From Pseudomonas gingeri (GTDB lineage Bacteria; Pseudomonadota; Gammaproteobacteria; Pseudomonadales; Pseudomonadaceae), in the NCBI RefSeq assembly GCF_013385425.1, contig NZ_JACAQA010000028.1, positions 1-64,000 of the forward strand: a stretch of 64,000 nt of DNA, written 5' to 3'. Position 1 is the stretch's first letter, and the number at the start of each line of letters is the position of its first letter. This document shows, one piece after another, positions 16,650 through 25,967 of the stretch. Position numbers and translations under genes: made by a program. The notes under the pieces are model-generated. The model had not been told where the DNA came from. It did not search any database and saw nothing but the letters and a program-made list of their open reading frames with translations.

Positions 16650-16868
16650 TCAAGCAATCATTTTGAGGAAACGCAACCGACTCTCCAGTGCGTTGATCGC
16701 CCATTCTGGACAGGTCCTCGCACTGGCTTTTTCTGAGTCGGCAAGCCACGCTCGCACGCTGCGCACACTGCACGGACGCTTGGTTTCTTGAGCAATGAGC
16801 TCCGCCGCCCGGGCCTGGGTAATGTCAGCTTGCTCGATGAGCCATAGGAGCTTGTCTTTATGGGACAT
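16650..16868 (-). CDS. small helix-turn-helix protein upstream of ptuA-like gene
   Basis: A 72-residue protein beginning MSHKDKLLWLIEQADITQ with an HTH-like layout: A-R-A-A-E-L-I-A, then VRSVRAWLAD as the recognition helix. It resembles Cro/YdaS-type or helix-turn-helix domains used in phage and plasmid control. It is on the same strand, about 120 bases before the ATPase gene, so a role as regulator of the defence operon is a fair inference. Start at 16868 chosen over 16889 because the fold begins there. Confidence 0.55.
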   Translation of the reverse strand: MSHKDKLLWLIEQADITQARAAELIAQETKRPCSVRSVRAWLADSEKASARTCPEWAINALESRLRFLKMIA

Positions 16869-17050
16869 GGCAGGCCTCAGTAGATGCACATGTGCCTATT
16901 GTAACGCATGGGTACAGGCTCGTCGAAGGGGCTCTCTGACCCGATGCAAGGCAGAGCATGTGATCGTTACGGAGCTGCATCCCCTGCGCACGCATAGAGC
17001 TTTCCTTCGATGTAAGAAGTAGTAACTCTCCCCCAACACGGCGCTATCGA

Positions 17051-17230
17051 TCATTCATACTTTAAATACATCCACACCGCACAGAAAATAAAATAGAAGA
17101 TAACAAACCAAGAAAAACAGGCACTCCAAACAATCCATCGTATCAATGCCTTTGGCATGAGCGGAAGTTCATTTAACTCAATCAACCGATATCGACGAGA
17201 GAATGCCGGCATCATCAGAATCAGACTCAT
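17051..17230 (-). CDS. 59-residue single-span membrane protein
   Basis: A short frame from ATG 17230 to TGA 17051. The N-terminal part is basic (SRRYRLIELNELP), and one strong hydrophobic helix (about residues 32-52, IVWSACFSWFVIFYFIFCAV) is followed by MYLKYE. The charge distribution is as expected for a small inner-membrane protein. The ribosome binding site is weak and codon use is AT-rich compared with neighbours, which suggests accessory DNA. Function unknown. Confidence 0.4.
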   Translation of the reverse strand: MSLILMMPAFSRRYRLIELNELPLMPKALIRWIVWSACFSWFVIFYFIFCAVWMYLKYE

Positions 17231-17335
17231 GTTGCCGTTACGGTAGCGCGTAAGGCACGAAAGCCTTGGTCACCACTACCGTGCCGAACACATTGACTTC
17301 GAATGGGCGACGCCCCTCTGCCTTCGATGCGCCCT

Positions 17336-18973
17336 TCAGCTCAACTCACTTTCCCGGATGCGCTTCTTGTCGATCTTCCCGACGCTGGTCCTCGGAATCT
17401 CGGTGACAAACTTGAACTGCTTGGGAATCGCCCACTTATTGATCCGCCCCTGCAGGACAAACGCTTGCAAGTGCATCACCAGCGTCTTGTGGTCGAGATA
17501 CTGCCCAGGCTCGCACACCACCAGCGCCATCGGCCGTTCGCCCCACTGTTCATCCACAATGCCCACCACCGCGACCGACCTGACCGCCGCATGCTCGCTG
17601 ATCAGGCTCTCCAGCTCCAGGGAACTGATCCACTCCCCTCCCGTCTTGATGACGTCCTTGATCCGATCCTTGATTTCCACCCCGCCCAAGGCGTCGATAG
17701 AGGCCATGTCACCGGTGTACATCCAGCCATTGCGCCACAACTCGGCGCCCTTTTCCGGTTCCTTCCAGTAACCTTGGGTCAACCAGGGCGCACGCACCAC
17801 GATCTCACCCAAGGACTCACCGTCATGAGCGACGTCATTGCCACTGGCATCGATGATTTTCAGATCGACCATCGGCACCGGCGTCCCGGTCTTGATGCGC
17901 AGGGCCAACTGGGTGTGCATGGGTAATGCCAGCGCCTCTTCACGCAGGTAAGTCGTGCACAGCAACGGACAGGTTTCCGACATGCCATAACCACTGTGCA
18001 CCTCAATCCCCCTGGCGCTTGCTTCGCTGGCAAGGCCCAGGGTCAGGGCACTGCCCCCCAGGAGCATTTTCCAGCCATCCAGGCGGGTCCTGGCCGCTTC
18101 CTCGCAGCCCAGGATCATTTGCAGAATGGTCGGCACACAATGGGAAAAGGTGACGTTCTCCTCACGATAAAGCCGGACCAGGCTATTGGGTTCGTAACGG
18201 CCGGGGTACACCTGCTTGAGCCCCATCAGGGTGGCGACATACGGCACACCCCAGGCATGCACGTGAAACATCGGCGTGATGGGCATGTACACATCATCGC
18301 AACGTAGCAGCGGTAGACTGGCGCCCAGCGTTCCCGCCGCATTCAAGGTGTGCAACACCAGTTGACGGTGAGTGAAATAGACCCCCTTCGGCTGCCCGGT
18401 CGTGCCTGTGGTGTAGAACAGGGTGGCCACCGAGTTTTCGTCAAAGTCAGGGAAGTCGTACTGGTCCGTTGCCTGGGACAACAGCTGCTCATATTCACCC
18501 AGCACCGGCAGAGCCGTCTCGGCTGCCGTGTCGTCAGTGAGCTGCAGGTAACCTTTGACCGTACCCAGTTGCCCGTGGATCGGCTCGATCAAGGACAGAA
18601 AATCATCATGCACCAGCACCAGGTCATCCTCGGCGTGGTTCATGGTATAGAGCACCTGATCCGGAGAAAGACGAATGTTCACGGTATGCAGCACCGCGCC
18701 GATCATCGGCACGGCAAAGAAACACTCTAGGTAGCGATGGCTGTCCCAATCGAGCAGAGCCACCGTGTCCCCGGCCTTGACCCCGGCAGCCGTCAAGGCA
18801 TTGGCCAGTCGGCGGATACGCTGGTTGAGCGTCTGGTAGCTATAGCGCAGTTTGTCGGCATAGACGATCTCCCGCCCAGGCTCGTAGCGAACCCCTGACA
18901 ACAGCAATCGCTTGATCAACAAGGGATAGGTATAAGCGCCTTGGGCCGGAGGAATGATTTTTGTCGCCATCAT
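17336..18973 (-). CDS. fatty acid--CoA ligase (AMP-binding)
   Basis: A 545-residue member of the adenylate-forming superfamily. The P-loop is LFYTTGTTGQPKG (about 185-198), the A5 motif is GYGMSET, the ATP-contact is WMYTGD, and the late catalytic Lys is in TSVGKIDKK near the C-terminus. It would activate a fatty or other long carboxylic acid to acyl-CoA, in the cytoplasm. It is the last gene of a leftward operon, 24 bases after the acyl-CoA dehydrogenase, so the two steps (activation and first oxidation) are encoded together. Similar ligases in Pseudomonas accept medium- or long-chain acids; the exact substrate cannot be read. Confidence 0.85.
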   Translation of the reverse strand: MMATKIIPPAQGAYTYPLLIKRLLLSGVRYEPGREIVYADKLRYSYQTLNQRIRRLANALTAAGVKAGDTVALLDWDSHRYLECFFAVPMIGAVLHTVNIRLSPDQVLYTMNHAEDDLVLVHDDFLSLIEPIHGQLGTVKGYLQLTDDTAAETALPVLGEYEQLLSQATDQYDFPDFDENSVATLFYTTGTTGQPKGVYFTHRQLVLHTLNAAGTLGASLPLLRCDDVYMPITPMFHVHAWGVPYVATLMGLKQVYPGRYEPNSLVRLYREENVTFSHCVPTILQMILGCEEAARTRLDGWKMLLGGSALTLGLASEASARGIEVHSGYGMSETCPLLCTTYLREEALALPMHTQLALRIKTGTPVPMVDLKIIDASGNDVAHDGESLGEIVVRAPWLTQGYWKEPEKGAELWRNGWMYTGDMASIDALGGVEIKDRIKDVIKTGGEWISSLELESLISEHAAVRSVAVVGIVDEQWGERPMALVVCEPGQYLDHKTLVMHLQAFVLQGRINKWAIPKQFKFVTEIPRTSVGKIDKKRIRESELS

Positions 18974-18997
18974 GGTTGAGGTTCCTTTTCCTTTCGA

Positions 18998-20776
18998 TCA
19001 GAAGTGCGTTGCGTCCAGCTCGTACAGGCATTCGCTACCGGCCCTGAGCGAAGCGCTCAACGAGTGGATGCGTGGCAACAGGCGGGCAAAGTAGAAACGT
19101 GCGGTGCCCAGTTTGCTGACGTAGAAGTCCTCCTCCGCCTGCTTGCCCTTGGCCGCTCGGGCCATCAGCGCCCACATGTAGGCATAAGCGGTGTAGCCGA
19201 ACACCTGCAGGTACTCGACCGAGGCGGCACCGATTTCGTTGGGCGTGTTCGTTGCCCGATCCAGCAACCACTCCGTCAGCTCGTCGAGGGTGTCCACGGC
19301 GGCGTTCAAAGGCTTGCAGAACTCGCCGAGTCCAGCGCCGGCGTTGGCGGTGAAATGGCGGATTTCAGCGGCGAACAAACGGTAGAGCGCCCCGCCGCTA
19401 CCGACGATCTTGCGCCCGGCCAGGTCCAGTGACTGGATACCGTTGGTGCCTTCGTAGATCTGCGTGATGCGGACATCGCGAACCAATTGCTCCTGCCCCC
19501 ATTCGCGGATGTAACCGTGGCCGCCGAAGATCTGCTGGCCATGCAACGTGGTCTCCAGCCCCATGTCGGTGAGAAACGCCTTGGCCACCGGGGTCAGCAA
19601 CGACACCAGCTCCTGGGCGCGAGAGCGGGTTGCCGGGTCCTCGCTGTACTTGGCGGTATCGAGTTGCAGGGCCACATAGCTGGAAAATGCCCGCCCCCCT
19701 TCATTCAAGGCCTTCATGGTCAACAGCATGCGCCGCACATCCGGATGCACGATGATTGGATCGGCGGCCTTGTCGATGGCCTGCGGGCCACTTGGTGCGC
19801 GGCTCTGGATGCGCTCTCGGGCATATTCGACGGCGTTCTGGTACGAGCGCTCGCCCAACGCCAGGCCCTGAATCCCCACCCCGAGGCGTTCGTAGTTCAT
19901 CATGGTGAACATCGCCGCCAGGCCCTTGTTCGGCGCATCGACGATCCAGCCGGCGGCCCCATCAAAGTTCATCACGCAGGTCGCGGACGCCTTGATGCCC
20001 ATCTTGTGCTCAATGGAACCGCAGGACAGGGCGTTGCGCTCGCCCAGCGAACCGTCGGCATTCACTAACACTTTGGGCACCAGGAACAGTGAAATGCCCT
20101 TGGGGCCAGCAGGTGCATCCGGCAGCCTGGCCAGCACCAGGTGAATGATGTTTTCAGCCAGATCATGCTCGCCGCCGGTGATGAAGATCTTGCTGCCGCT
20201 GATCCTGTAGCTCCCATCAGCCGAAGGCTCGGCCCGGGTTCGAATCAGGCCCAGATCGGTGCCGGCATGCGCTTCGGTCAGGCACATCGAGCCGGTCCAG
20301 ACGCCGGCGTACAGGTTCGGCAGGTAACGCTCCTTGAGCGCCTGGCTGGCATGAACATTGATTGACAGGCAGGCACCGGCGGTCAGCATCGGGTATAGAC
20401 CGAAAGACAGGCTGGCTGAACTGACCATCTCCTCGACCTGGGCCGAAATGGCCTTGGGCATGCCCATGCCGCCGAACTGCGGGTCGCCGCCCACGCCCAC
20501 CCAACCGCCTTCGGCGAACGCCCGGTACGCCGCGACGAAACCGTCCGGGACGGTCACTTTGCCGCGGCTCCATGTGCAGCCTTGTTCGTCGCCACTGCGG
20601 TCCAGCGGTGCAATCACTTCGGCACTGAGCTTTCCGGCCTCTTCGAGGATCGCGACGGCCGTCGCTTCATCGATCACCTCGGCCAGGCCTGGCAGCCGGG
20701 CCCATAGCGTGGGCGCCTCGAAGACCTCGTTGAGGACAAAGCGCATATCGCGCAAAGGGGCTCTGTAATCAGACAT
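18998..20776 (-). CDS. acyl-CoA dehydrogenase, long form with extra C-terminal domain
   Basis: A 592-residue flavoprotein, longer than the classical 380-residue enzymes. It matches the DmdC/AcdA-like group that carries an acyl-CoA dehydrogenase C-terminal domain (PF12806-type). Central motifs: MCLTEAHAGTDLG (FAD/substrate loop) and YEGTNGIQ with FGGHGYIREWGQEQLVRD; the catalytic Glu is in the QIYEGT region. The start at 20776 is chosen because the frame continues upstream without homology. It is seven bases from the RND gene stop codon, so co-transcribed. Likely oxidises a CoA thioester from the next gene's ligase. Confidence 0.85.
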   Translation of the reverse strand: MSDYRAPLRDMRFVLNEVFEAPTLWARLPGLAEVIDEATAVAILEEAGKLSAEVIAPLDRSGDEQGCTWSRGKVTVPDGFVAAYRAFAEGGWVGVGGDPQFGGMGMPKAISAQVEEMVSSASLSFGLYPMLTAGACLSINVHASQALKERYLPNLYAGVWTGSMCLTEAHAGTDLGLIRTRAEPSADGSYRISGSKIFITGGEHDLAENIIHLVLARLPDAPAGPKGISLFLVPKVLVNADGSLGERNALSCGSIEHKMGIKASATCVMNFDGAAGWIVDAPNKGLAAMFTMMNYERLGVGIQGLALGERSYQNAVEYARERIQSRAPSGPQAIDKAADPIIVHPDVRRMLLTMKALNEGGRAFSSYVALQLDTAKYSEDPATRSRAQELVSLLTPVAKAFLTDMGLETTLHGQQIFGGHGYIREWGQEQLVRDVRITQIYEGTNGIQSLDLAGRKIVGSGGALYRLFAAEIRHFTANAGAGLGEFCKPLNAAVDTLDELTEWLLDRATNTPNEIGAASVEYLQVFGYTAYAYMWALMARAAKGKQAEEDFYVSKLGTARFYFARLLPRIHSLSASLRAGSECLYELDATHF

Positions 20777-20783
20777 CGTAGGC

Positions 20784-23321
20784 TTACTCCGCAATGGCCC
20801 GGGCGTGATCCCGGCCTGGATGTTGGCTTGGGGCGGTTTCACCGGTGTGCCCCGCAGGGGCGGCCTCCGGCACGGGATGACGATCAAGCGACTCCCCCCG
20901 CAACAGGAAATACGACAGGGCCGGAATCAGAATCAGGGCGCCGAGCATGTTCCACAGGAACATGAAGGTCAGCAGGATGCCCATGTCCGCCTGGAACTTG
21001 ATCGGCGACCAGGCCCAGCACACCACGCCGGCCGCGAGGGTAATACCCACCAGGCCCACCACTCGGCCGGTAAACGCCACGGCGTTGCGGTAGGCCAGCG
21101 CCAGCGGCAGGCCCTGGCGCTGGTAGTGCAACTGCACACTGAGCAGGTACAACGCGTAATCGACACCGATCCCCACCCCCAGCGCAATCACTGGCAGGGT
21201 CGCCACCTTCACGCCAATGCCCATGACCACCATCAACGCCTCGCAGAGGATCGAGGTCAGCACCAGTGGCAACAGCGCCACCAACGTGGCGCGCCAACTG
21301 CGGAAGGTCAGCAGGCAGAACAGCGTCACCGCCGTGTAAACGTAGAGCAACATGGTGCGATTGGCCTCGCGTACCACGATGTTGGTAGCGGCTTCGATAC
21401 CGGCGGTTCCGGCCGCCAGCAGGAACTGGCGATCCGGGCTGCTGTTGTCCTTGGCAAATTTGTCGGCGATGCCAACCACCGCATCCAGGGTCTGGGCCTT
21501 GTGATCCTTGAGAAAGGCAATCACCGGCATCAGCGAGCAATCGGTATTGAACAGTTCCGGGGAGTTGACCGAGGCTTGCTGCGCGGCGTAGTTCAGGACG
21601 TCCTGGTTACGCTGGATACTGTTGAGCTTGGGGTTGCCCTCATAGGTTCCAGCCGTGATCTGGCGCACGGCGTTGACCAGCGAAGCCGTTGCCTGCACCC
21701 CCGGATACTGCTGCAGCTCCCAGGCCAGGCGGTCGGCGAGGATCAGCGTCTTGTAGCTCAGGCAACCTTCGGCGGGTGTCTTGATCATCACCGCGAACAG
21801 GTCGCTGGACAGCGCGTAGTGATGGGTGATGTAGGCGTTGTCACGGTTATAGCGAGAATCGACACGCAACTCCGGCGCCCCACTTTCAAGGTCGCCGACC
21901 TTCAGGTGCAGGCTGATCAGGAAGCCGCTGATGCCCATCAGAAGAGCGATCAGGACGGCGCCCCTGGCCCATTTGACCGTGGTGAAACGGTCGAGCCAAT
22001 CCCACAGTTTGCCAAAGCCCCGATGGCTGTCCGCGCGGTTGTCGATCTTCAGGGCGCGCTCTGCCGCCTTGGCGCCCACACCGACATAGGACAGCGCCAC
22101 CGGCATCAGTAACAGTGAAGTAAAGATCAGCACCGCCACACCGATACTGGCGGTGATGGCCAAGTCCTTGATCACCGGTATGTCGATCACCATCAGCACG
22201 GCGAAGCCCACGGCGTCGGCCAGCAACGCGGTGACACCGGCAATGAACAGCCGGCGAAAGGTGTAGCGTGCGGCGATCAGCCGGTGGGTGCCACGGGCGA
22301 TGTCCTGCATGATGCCATTCATCTTCTGCGCCGCGTGGGATACCCCGATAGCGAAGATCAGAAACGGTACCAACACCGAGTACGGGTCAATGGCATAGCC
22401 CAGCCAGGCGACGATGCCCAGTTGCCAGATCACCGCGACCAACGAGCAGCCGACCACCAGCAAGGTGCTGCGCACGCAACGGGTGTAGAGGAAAATGATG
22501 GCCAGCGAGGTGACCACGGCCAAGCCAAAGAACATCATCACCTGAATCAGACCATCGATCAGATCACCCATCAGTTTGGCGAAACCGATCACCCGGACTT
22601 TGTACGGACCCTTGCCCTCTTCTCCGGCCTTGCGCGCGGCACTGTCGCCGGCGAATTCGATCTTGTCGCGCAACTGTTCTTCGAGCATCTGCGAGAACGC
22701 TTGGTAGTTGATCGGCCGGCCGCCGGCTACCGCCTTGTCCAGCAACGGGACCACCAGCATGCTCGACTTGAAGTCACTGGCCACCAGGCTACCGACGAGG
22801 CCAGCGCGAGAGATATTCTGGCGCAACTGTTCGATCTGCTCGGGTTTGCCCTCATAGGTATCGGGCATCACCGGCCCACCCTGGAAACCGTCTTCGGTGA
22901 CTTCGGTCCAGCGCACCGCCGGACTCCACAAGGATTTCATCCAGGCGCGGTCGACGCCTTCGGCGAGGAACAGTTGGTCATTGACCTGCTTGAGCACGTC
23001 CAGGTAAGCGGGGTCGAAAATGTCACCCCGGGTGTTCTCGATCACCACCCGCACCGAGTTGCCCAGGCCGCGCAGCGACTGGCGGTTCTCCAGGAAGTTC
23101 TGGATATACGGCTGGCTGCGAGGAATCATGTTCTCGAAGCTGGGACGCAGTTCCAGGCGCGTTGCGCCCATGTAGCCCAGCACCACCGTGGCCAGGGCCA
23201 TCAGCAGCATGAACAACGGGCGATGATTGAACACCAGCCGTTCCAGGCGATTGCCGGAACGGCGGTCGAAGTCACGCACGTCTCGGATCACCGGCATGGT
23301 GTCTTGCTTGATAGTGCCCAT
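20784..23321 (-). CDS. RND/MMPL-type transporter
   Basis: An 845-residue protein with the two-times-six transmembrane pattern of the RND superfamily. One helix near residue 35 is followed by a large periplasmic loop, then membrane blocks (about 240-410), a second helix near 450 with a second loop, and a final block (about 640-800). A PVIALGVGIGVDYALYLLS motif in the last block is typical of hydrophobe-type RND exporters such as MMPL-like lipid transporters. Standing beside DUF1302, DUF1329 and YCF48 genes, it fits a lipid or hydrophobic-substrate transport operon. Direction of transport unknown. Confidence 0.85.
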   Translation of the reverse strand: MGTIKQDTMPVIRDVRDFDRRSGNRLERLVFNHRPLFMLLMALATVVLGYMGATRLELRPSFENMIPRSQPYIQNFLENRQSLRGLGNSVRVVIENTRGDIFDPAYLDVLKQVNDQLFLAEGVDRAWMKSLWSPAVRWTEVTEDGFQGGPVMPDTYEGKPEQIEQLRQNISRAGLVGSLVASDFKSSMLVVPLLDKAVAGGRPINYQAFSQMLEEQLRDKIEFAGDSAARKAGEEGKGPYKVRVIGFAKLMGDLIDGLIQVMMFFGLAVVTSLAIIFLYTRCVRSTLLVVGCSLVAVIWQLGIVAWLGYAIDPYSVLVPFLIFAIGVSHAAQKMNGIMQDIARGTHRLIAARYTFRRLFIAGVTALLADAVGFAVLMVIDIPVIKDLAITASIGVAVLIFTSLLLMPVALSYVGVGAKAAERALKIDNRADSHRGFGKLWDWLDRFTTVKWARGAVLIALLMGISGFLISLHLKVGDLESGAPELRVDSRYNRDNAYITHHYALSSDLFAVMIKTPAEGCLSYKTLILADRLAWELQQYPGVQATASLVNAVRQITAGTYEGNPKLNSIQRNQDVLNYAAQQASVNSPELFNTDCSLMPVIAFLKDHKAQTLDAVVGIADKFAKDNSSPDRQFLLAAGTAGIEAATNIVVREANRTMLLYVYTAVTLFCLLTFRSWRATLVALLPLVLTSILCEALMVVMGIGVKVATLPVIALGVGIGVDYALYLLSVQLHYQRQGLPLALAYRNAVAFTGRVVGLVGITLAAGVVCWAWSPIKFQADMGILLTFMFLWNMLGALILIPALSYFLLRGESLDRHPVPEAAPAGHTGETAPSQHPGRDHARAIAE

Positions 23322-23352
23322 GTCTGGGTTCTCGCTCTAAGGGTTCGAGGTC

Positions 23353-24426
23353 TTATTCTTCGGGCAATGCCTGGACACCACGGTTGCCCACCACCACCAG
23401 GACACCATTGACCGCCTGGACGGCGCCGGCCACCGGTAGCGGCACGGGCTCGCGCACCAGGCGCATGTCCGCGCCGCTCCCCTGGCTGAGCAACATCTGC
23501 CCGCCCTGGGTAAACAAGCGGTAACGACCACTGGCGTCGACAATGCCGGCGGTGATGCTGATGTGCAGGCCGCTGTCCAGCGGGATCCAACTGAGGCCGC
23601 CATCGGTGCTGCGCCACACGTTGCCGCGCAAGCCGTAGGCGAGCACTTCGCCAGGTTTGCCGAGCACACCGAAAAAACTGCCCTGATAGGGCGTCGGCAC
23701 CGCGGCGAAGCGCTGACGGGTGTCATCCCACTTGAGCAACAGGCCCTGTTCCCCGGCGATATACAGCCCGTCGCCGGTGGACGCGATGGCGTTGAGGTGA
23801 AAGCCCTGGGGGTTGTCGGTGCGATCCTGGAACGGGGTCCAGGTCTGGCCACCGTCCTCGGTACGCAGGATCAGGTTGAACACACCGACCACATAGCCGA
23901 GGTTGTCGTTGGCGAACCAGACGTCGAGCAAGGGTTTGTCCGCGCCCTGCTCCACCAGCCGCTGGCCCTCGATGGCCAGCAACGGCCATTGTGGGTTACC
24001 CGGTTCGGCACGGGCCAATGCCCCATAGTGCTCGACCAGCAAGGCGCCGATCTGGCGACCGTCCAGTTGCTTGTGCCAGGTCGCGCCGGCGTCGCTGCTG
24101 TGCAAGACCACGCCGTCGTTGCCCACCGCCCAGCCCTGCCGTGCAGACGGGAAGTTCACCGCGCTGAGATCGGCGCTCACCGGCACCGCGGCTTGCTGCC
24201 AGTGTTTGCCGGAATCGTCGGAATAGAGAATGTGGCCACGCTGCCCGACCGTAACCAAGCGCAGACCGGCGCGCGCCACGCCCAACAACGGGCTGCTGAG
24301 CGCCAGAGGGCTGGCTCGGGCCGGCAGATCCAGCACATCGACGTAAGCGCCCGCCTGGGCCACGCCCTGCAACAGCACAAACAGCGCGCCCAGGGCCAGT
24401 TGCAGGTATTTTTTACACGAACACAT
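23353..24426 (-). CDS. YCF48-like beta-propeller protein, secreted
   Basis: A 357-residue protein starting MCSCKKYLQLALGALFVLL, with a signal peptide ending near AQA. It is followed by repeated blade motifs of the YCF48/BNR type (HILYSDDSGKHW, VVLHSSDAGATWHK, LILRTEDGGQTWTP, VWRSTDGGLSWIP). The periplasmic propeller probably assists the RND transporter. The first codons also permit an upstream start at 24462, but the signal peptide begins at 24426. Such YCF48-like genes sit next to RND/DUF1302/DUF1329 clusters in other pseudomonads (general knowledge). Confidence 0.85.
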   Translation of the reverse strand: MCSCKKYLQLALGALFVLLQGVAQAGAYVDVLDLPARASPLALSSPLLGVARAGLRLVTVGQRGHILYSDDSGKHWQQAAVPVSADLSAVNFPSARQGWAVGNDGVVLHSSDAGATWHKQLDGRQIGALLVEHYGALARAEPGNPQWPLLAIEGQRLVEQGADKPLLDVWFANDNLGYVVGVFNLILRTEDGGQTWTPFQDRTDNPQGFHLNAIASTGDGLYIAGEQGLLLKWDDTRQRFAAVPTPYQGSFFGVLGKPGEVLAYGLRGNVWRSTDGGLSWIPLDSGLHISITAGIVDASGRYRLFTQGGQMLLSQGSGADMRLVREPVPLPVAGAVQAVNGVLVVVGNRGVQALPEE

Positions 24427-24567
24427 ACCGCGTCCTCTTCGAAAAGCTGCGCAGGAACACACAACCGTGCAGTCCGACGTTCAAACTTCGCCGCCCAGAC
24501 GAACAACCACGCACCAGCCCACTGCCTTGTCAGCAGTGGCCCGGAAGGACGTGTTGTCGTCGTGCGC

Positions 24568-25926
24568 TTAGCGAATGCCGCTACCGGCCAGCGACTCCGG
24601 CGACCACTGCGCCTTGGAGAGCGGCTCGATGTACTTGATACCGCCGTAGGGCCCTACCACACCGTTGATGTTGTAGGAGCCGCCGACCAGGTCATAGATC
24701 ATGAAGGGCGTGGAGTCCGGGATCTGCTTGTCATAGCTTTGGCTGAGGAACGCAAAGGAGCCACGGTACAACTGGCCGCGGGCGTCGTACTCGTCGGAAG
24801 CCAGAGCGGTCCAGCTGTCTTCATCCAGGTAGAAGCGACGCTTCTGGTAGATGTGCCGAGCGCCGGCCTTGAGGGTGCCCTCCACCACCCAGACCCGGTG
24901 CTTTTCCCAGCGCACATAGTCGGGGGCCAGGTGATTGGCGGTGGTCAGTGACTTGGGGTCCTGGGCGTAGGTCAGCTTGTAGGTGTTGTAGGGCACGATC
25001 ATTTCCTGCTTGCCCACCAGCTTCCAGTCGTAACGATCCAATGCACCGTTGAACACAAAGACATCGTCATAGGTGCCCGCACCAGCGGTGCCAGGGTTAG
25101 GCGTGTCGTAGGCCAGATCCGGCGCCAGCTTGACCCGGCGCTGGCCTGGCAGGTACTGCCAGCCGCGGCGTGGCTGTTGCAACGGGTTGGCGGCGTCCTT
25201 GAGCATCACGGCCTCGCCGGCCCGGCGTGCGGGCCCGGTGTAAGACAGCTTCATCTGGTAATACACGTCGGTGCTGCCGATCGGCTTCTCCAGGTTTTCG
25301 TAGATCGGATAGGAGATGAACGCTTGCCCGGTGATGGCCAGGCTCGCAACGCCGGCGGAATCGACGTTCCAGGAGTCGTACTTGGAGCTGATGCTGACCC
25401 CCTGATAACGCAGCAGGAAGTTCCACATGGCCTCATTGCCCGTCTGTGGAATCGGAAACGGCACGCCGGGCAGCACGTTATCGATGGCCAACCCGCCTTC
25501 CAGGGACTTGGCCCCAGTGGCATTTTTCACACCGTTATCCAGCACGGCCTTGGGTAGCGTGACGGTACGGTGGGTCGGATAGACATTGATATGGAAGGTC
25601 GGGAAACGTTTGGCCAGTTCGGCGCTGGTCGCCGTGAGTTCACCCTTGTACTGATCGACATTCTTGCCATCAATCACCAGCAGCGGCTTTTCATCGGCAA
25701 AGGGATCCGGACGCATACTGTCACCGGTCTTGAAACTGGCCGGCGGGGTACTCAGGCCGCCCGAATAGGCGGGTATGGAGCCGTCGGCATTCGCGGCTTT
25801 TTCAGCGCCGACCAAGGTCAGGCTGCTGCCCAGTTTGGCGGCCTCCTGAGCCGAAACAGCGGCCTGTGCCTGAGCGGCGACGGCCATGGCCAGTGAAACG
25901 GCCAGCAATGTACGCACGAATTTCAT
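24568..25926 (-). CDS. DUF1329 outer-envelope protein
   Basis: A 452-residue protein with a cleavable signal peptide (MKFVRTLLAVSLAMAVAAQAQA). It carries the DUF1329 pattern with several conserved aromatic blocks, such as YLPGQRRVKLAPDLAYDTP and HRVWVVEGTLKAGARHIYQ, and a LolB/LPS-assembly-like fold is expected. AGGAG lies before the ATG. Partner of DUF1302 in the same operon; both are thought to act in transport of hydrophobic compounds through the envelope. Its role is inferred from the family only. Confidence 0.85.
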   Translation of the reverse strand: MKFVRTLLAVSLAMAVAAQAQAAVSAQEAAKLGSSLTLVGAEKAANADGSIPAYSGGLSTPPASFKTGDSMRPDPFADEKPLLVIDGKNVDQYKGELTATSAELAKRFPTFHINVYPTHRTVTLPKAVLDNGVKNATGAKSLEGGLAIDNVLPGVPFPIPQTGNEAMWNFLLRYQGVSISSKYDSWNVDSAGVASLAITGQAFISYPIYENLEKPIGSTDVYYQMKLSYTGPARRAGEAVMLKDAANPLQQPRRGWQYLPGQRRVKLAPDLAYDTPNPGTAGAGTYDDVFVFNGALDRYDWKLVGKQEMIVPYNTYKLTYAQDPKSLTTANHLAPDYVRWEKHRVWVVEGTLKAGARHIYQKRRFYLDEDSWTALASDEYDARGQLYRGSFAFLSQSYDKQIPDSTPFMIYDLVGGSYNINGVVGPYGGIKYIEPLSKAQWSPESLAGSGIR

Positions 25927-25967
25927 CTTGTTGTTCTCCTGCCAGCGTGACTGGGGCCATACGTGAA

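Noticed and set aside
20805..23411. Two long plus-strand frames opposite the RND gene
   Set aside because: Shadows; no domain recognisable.
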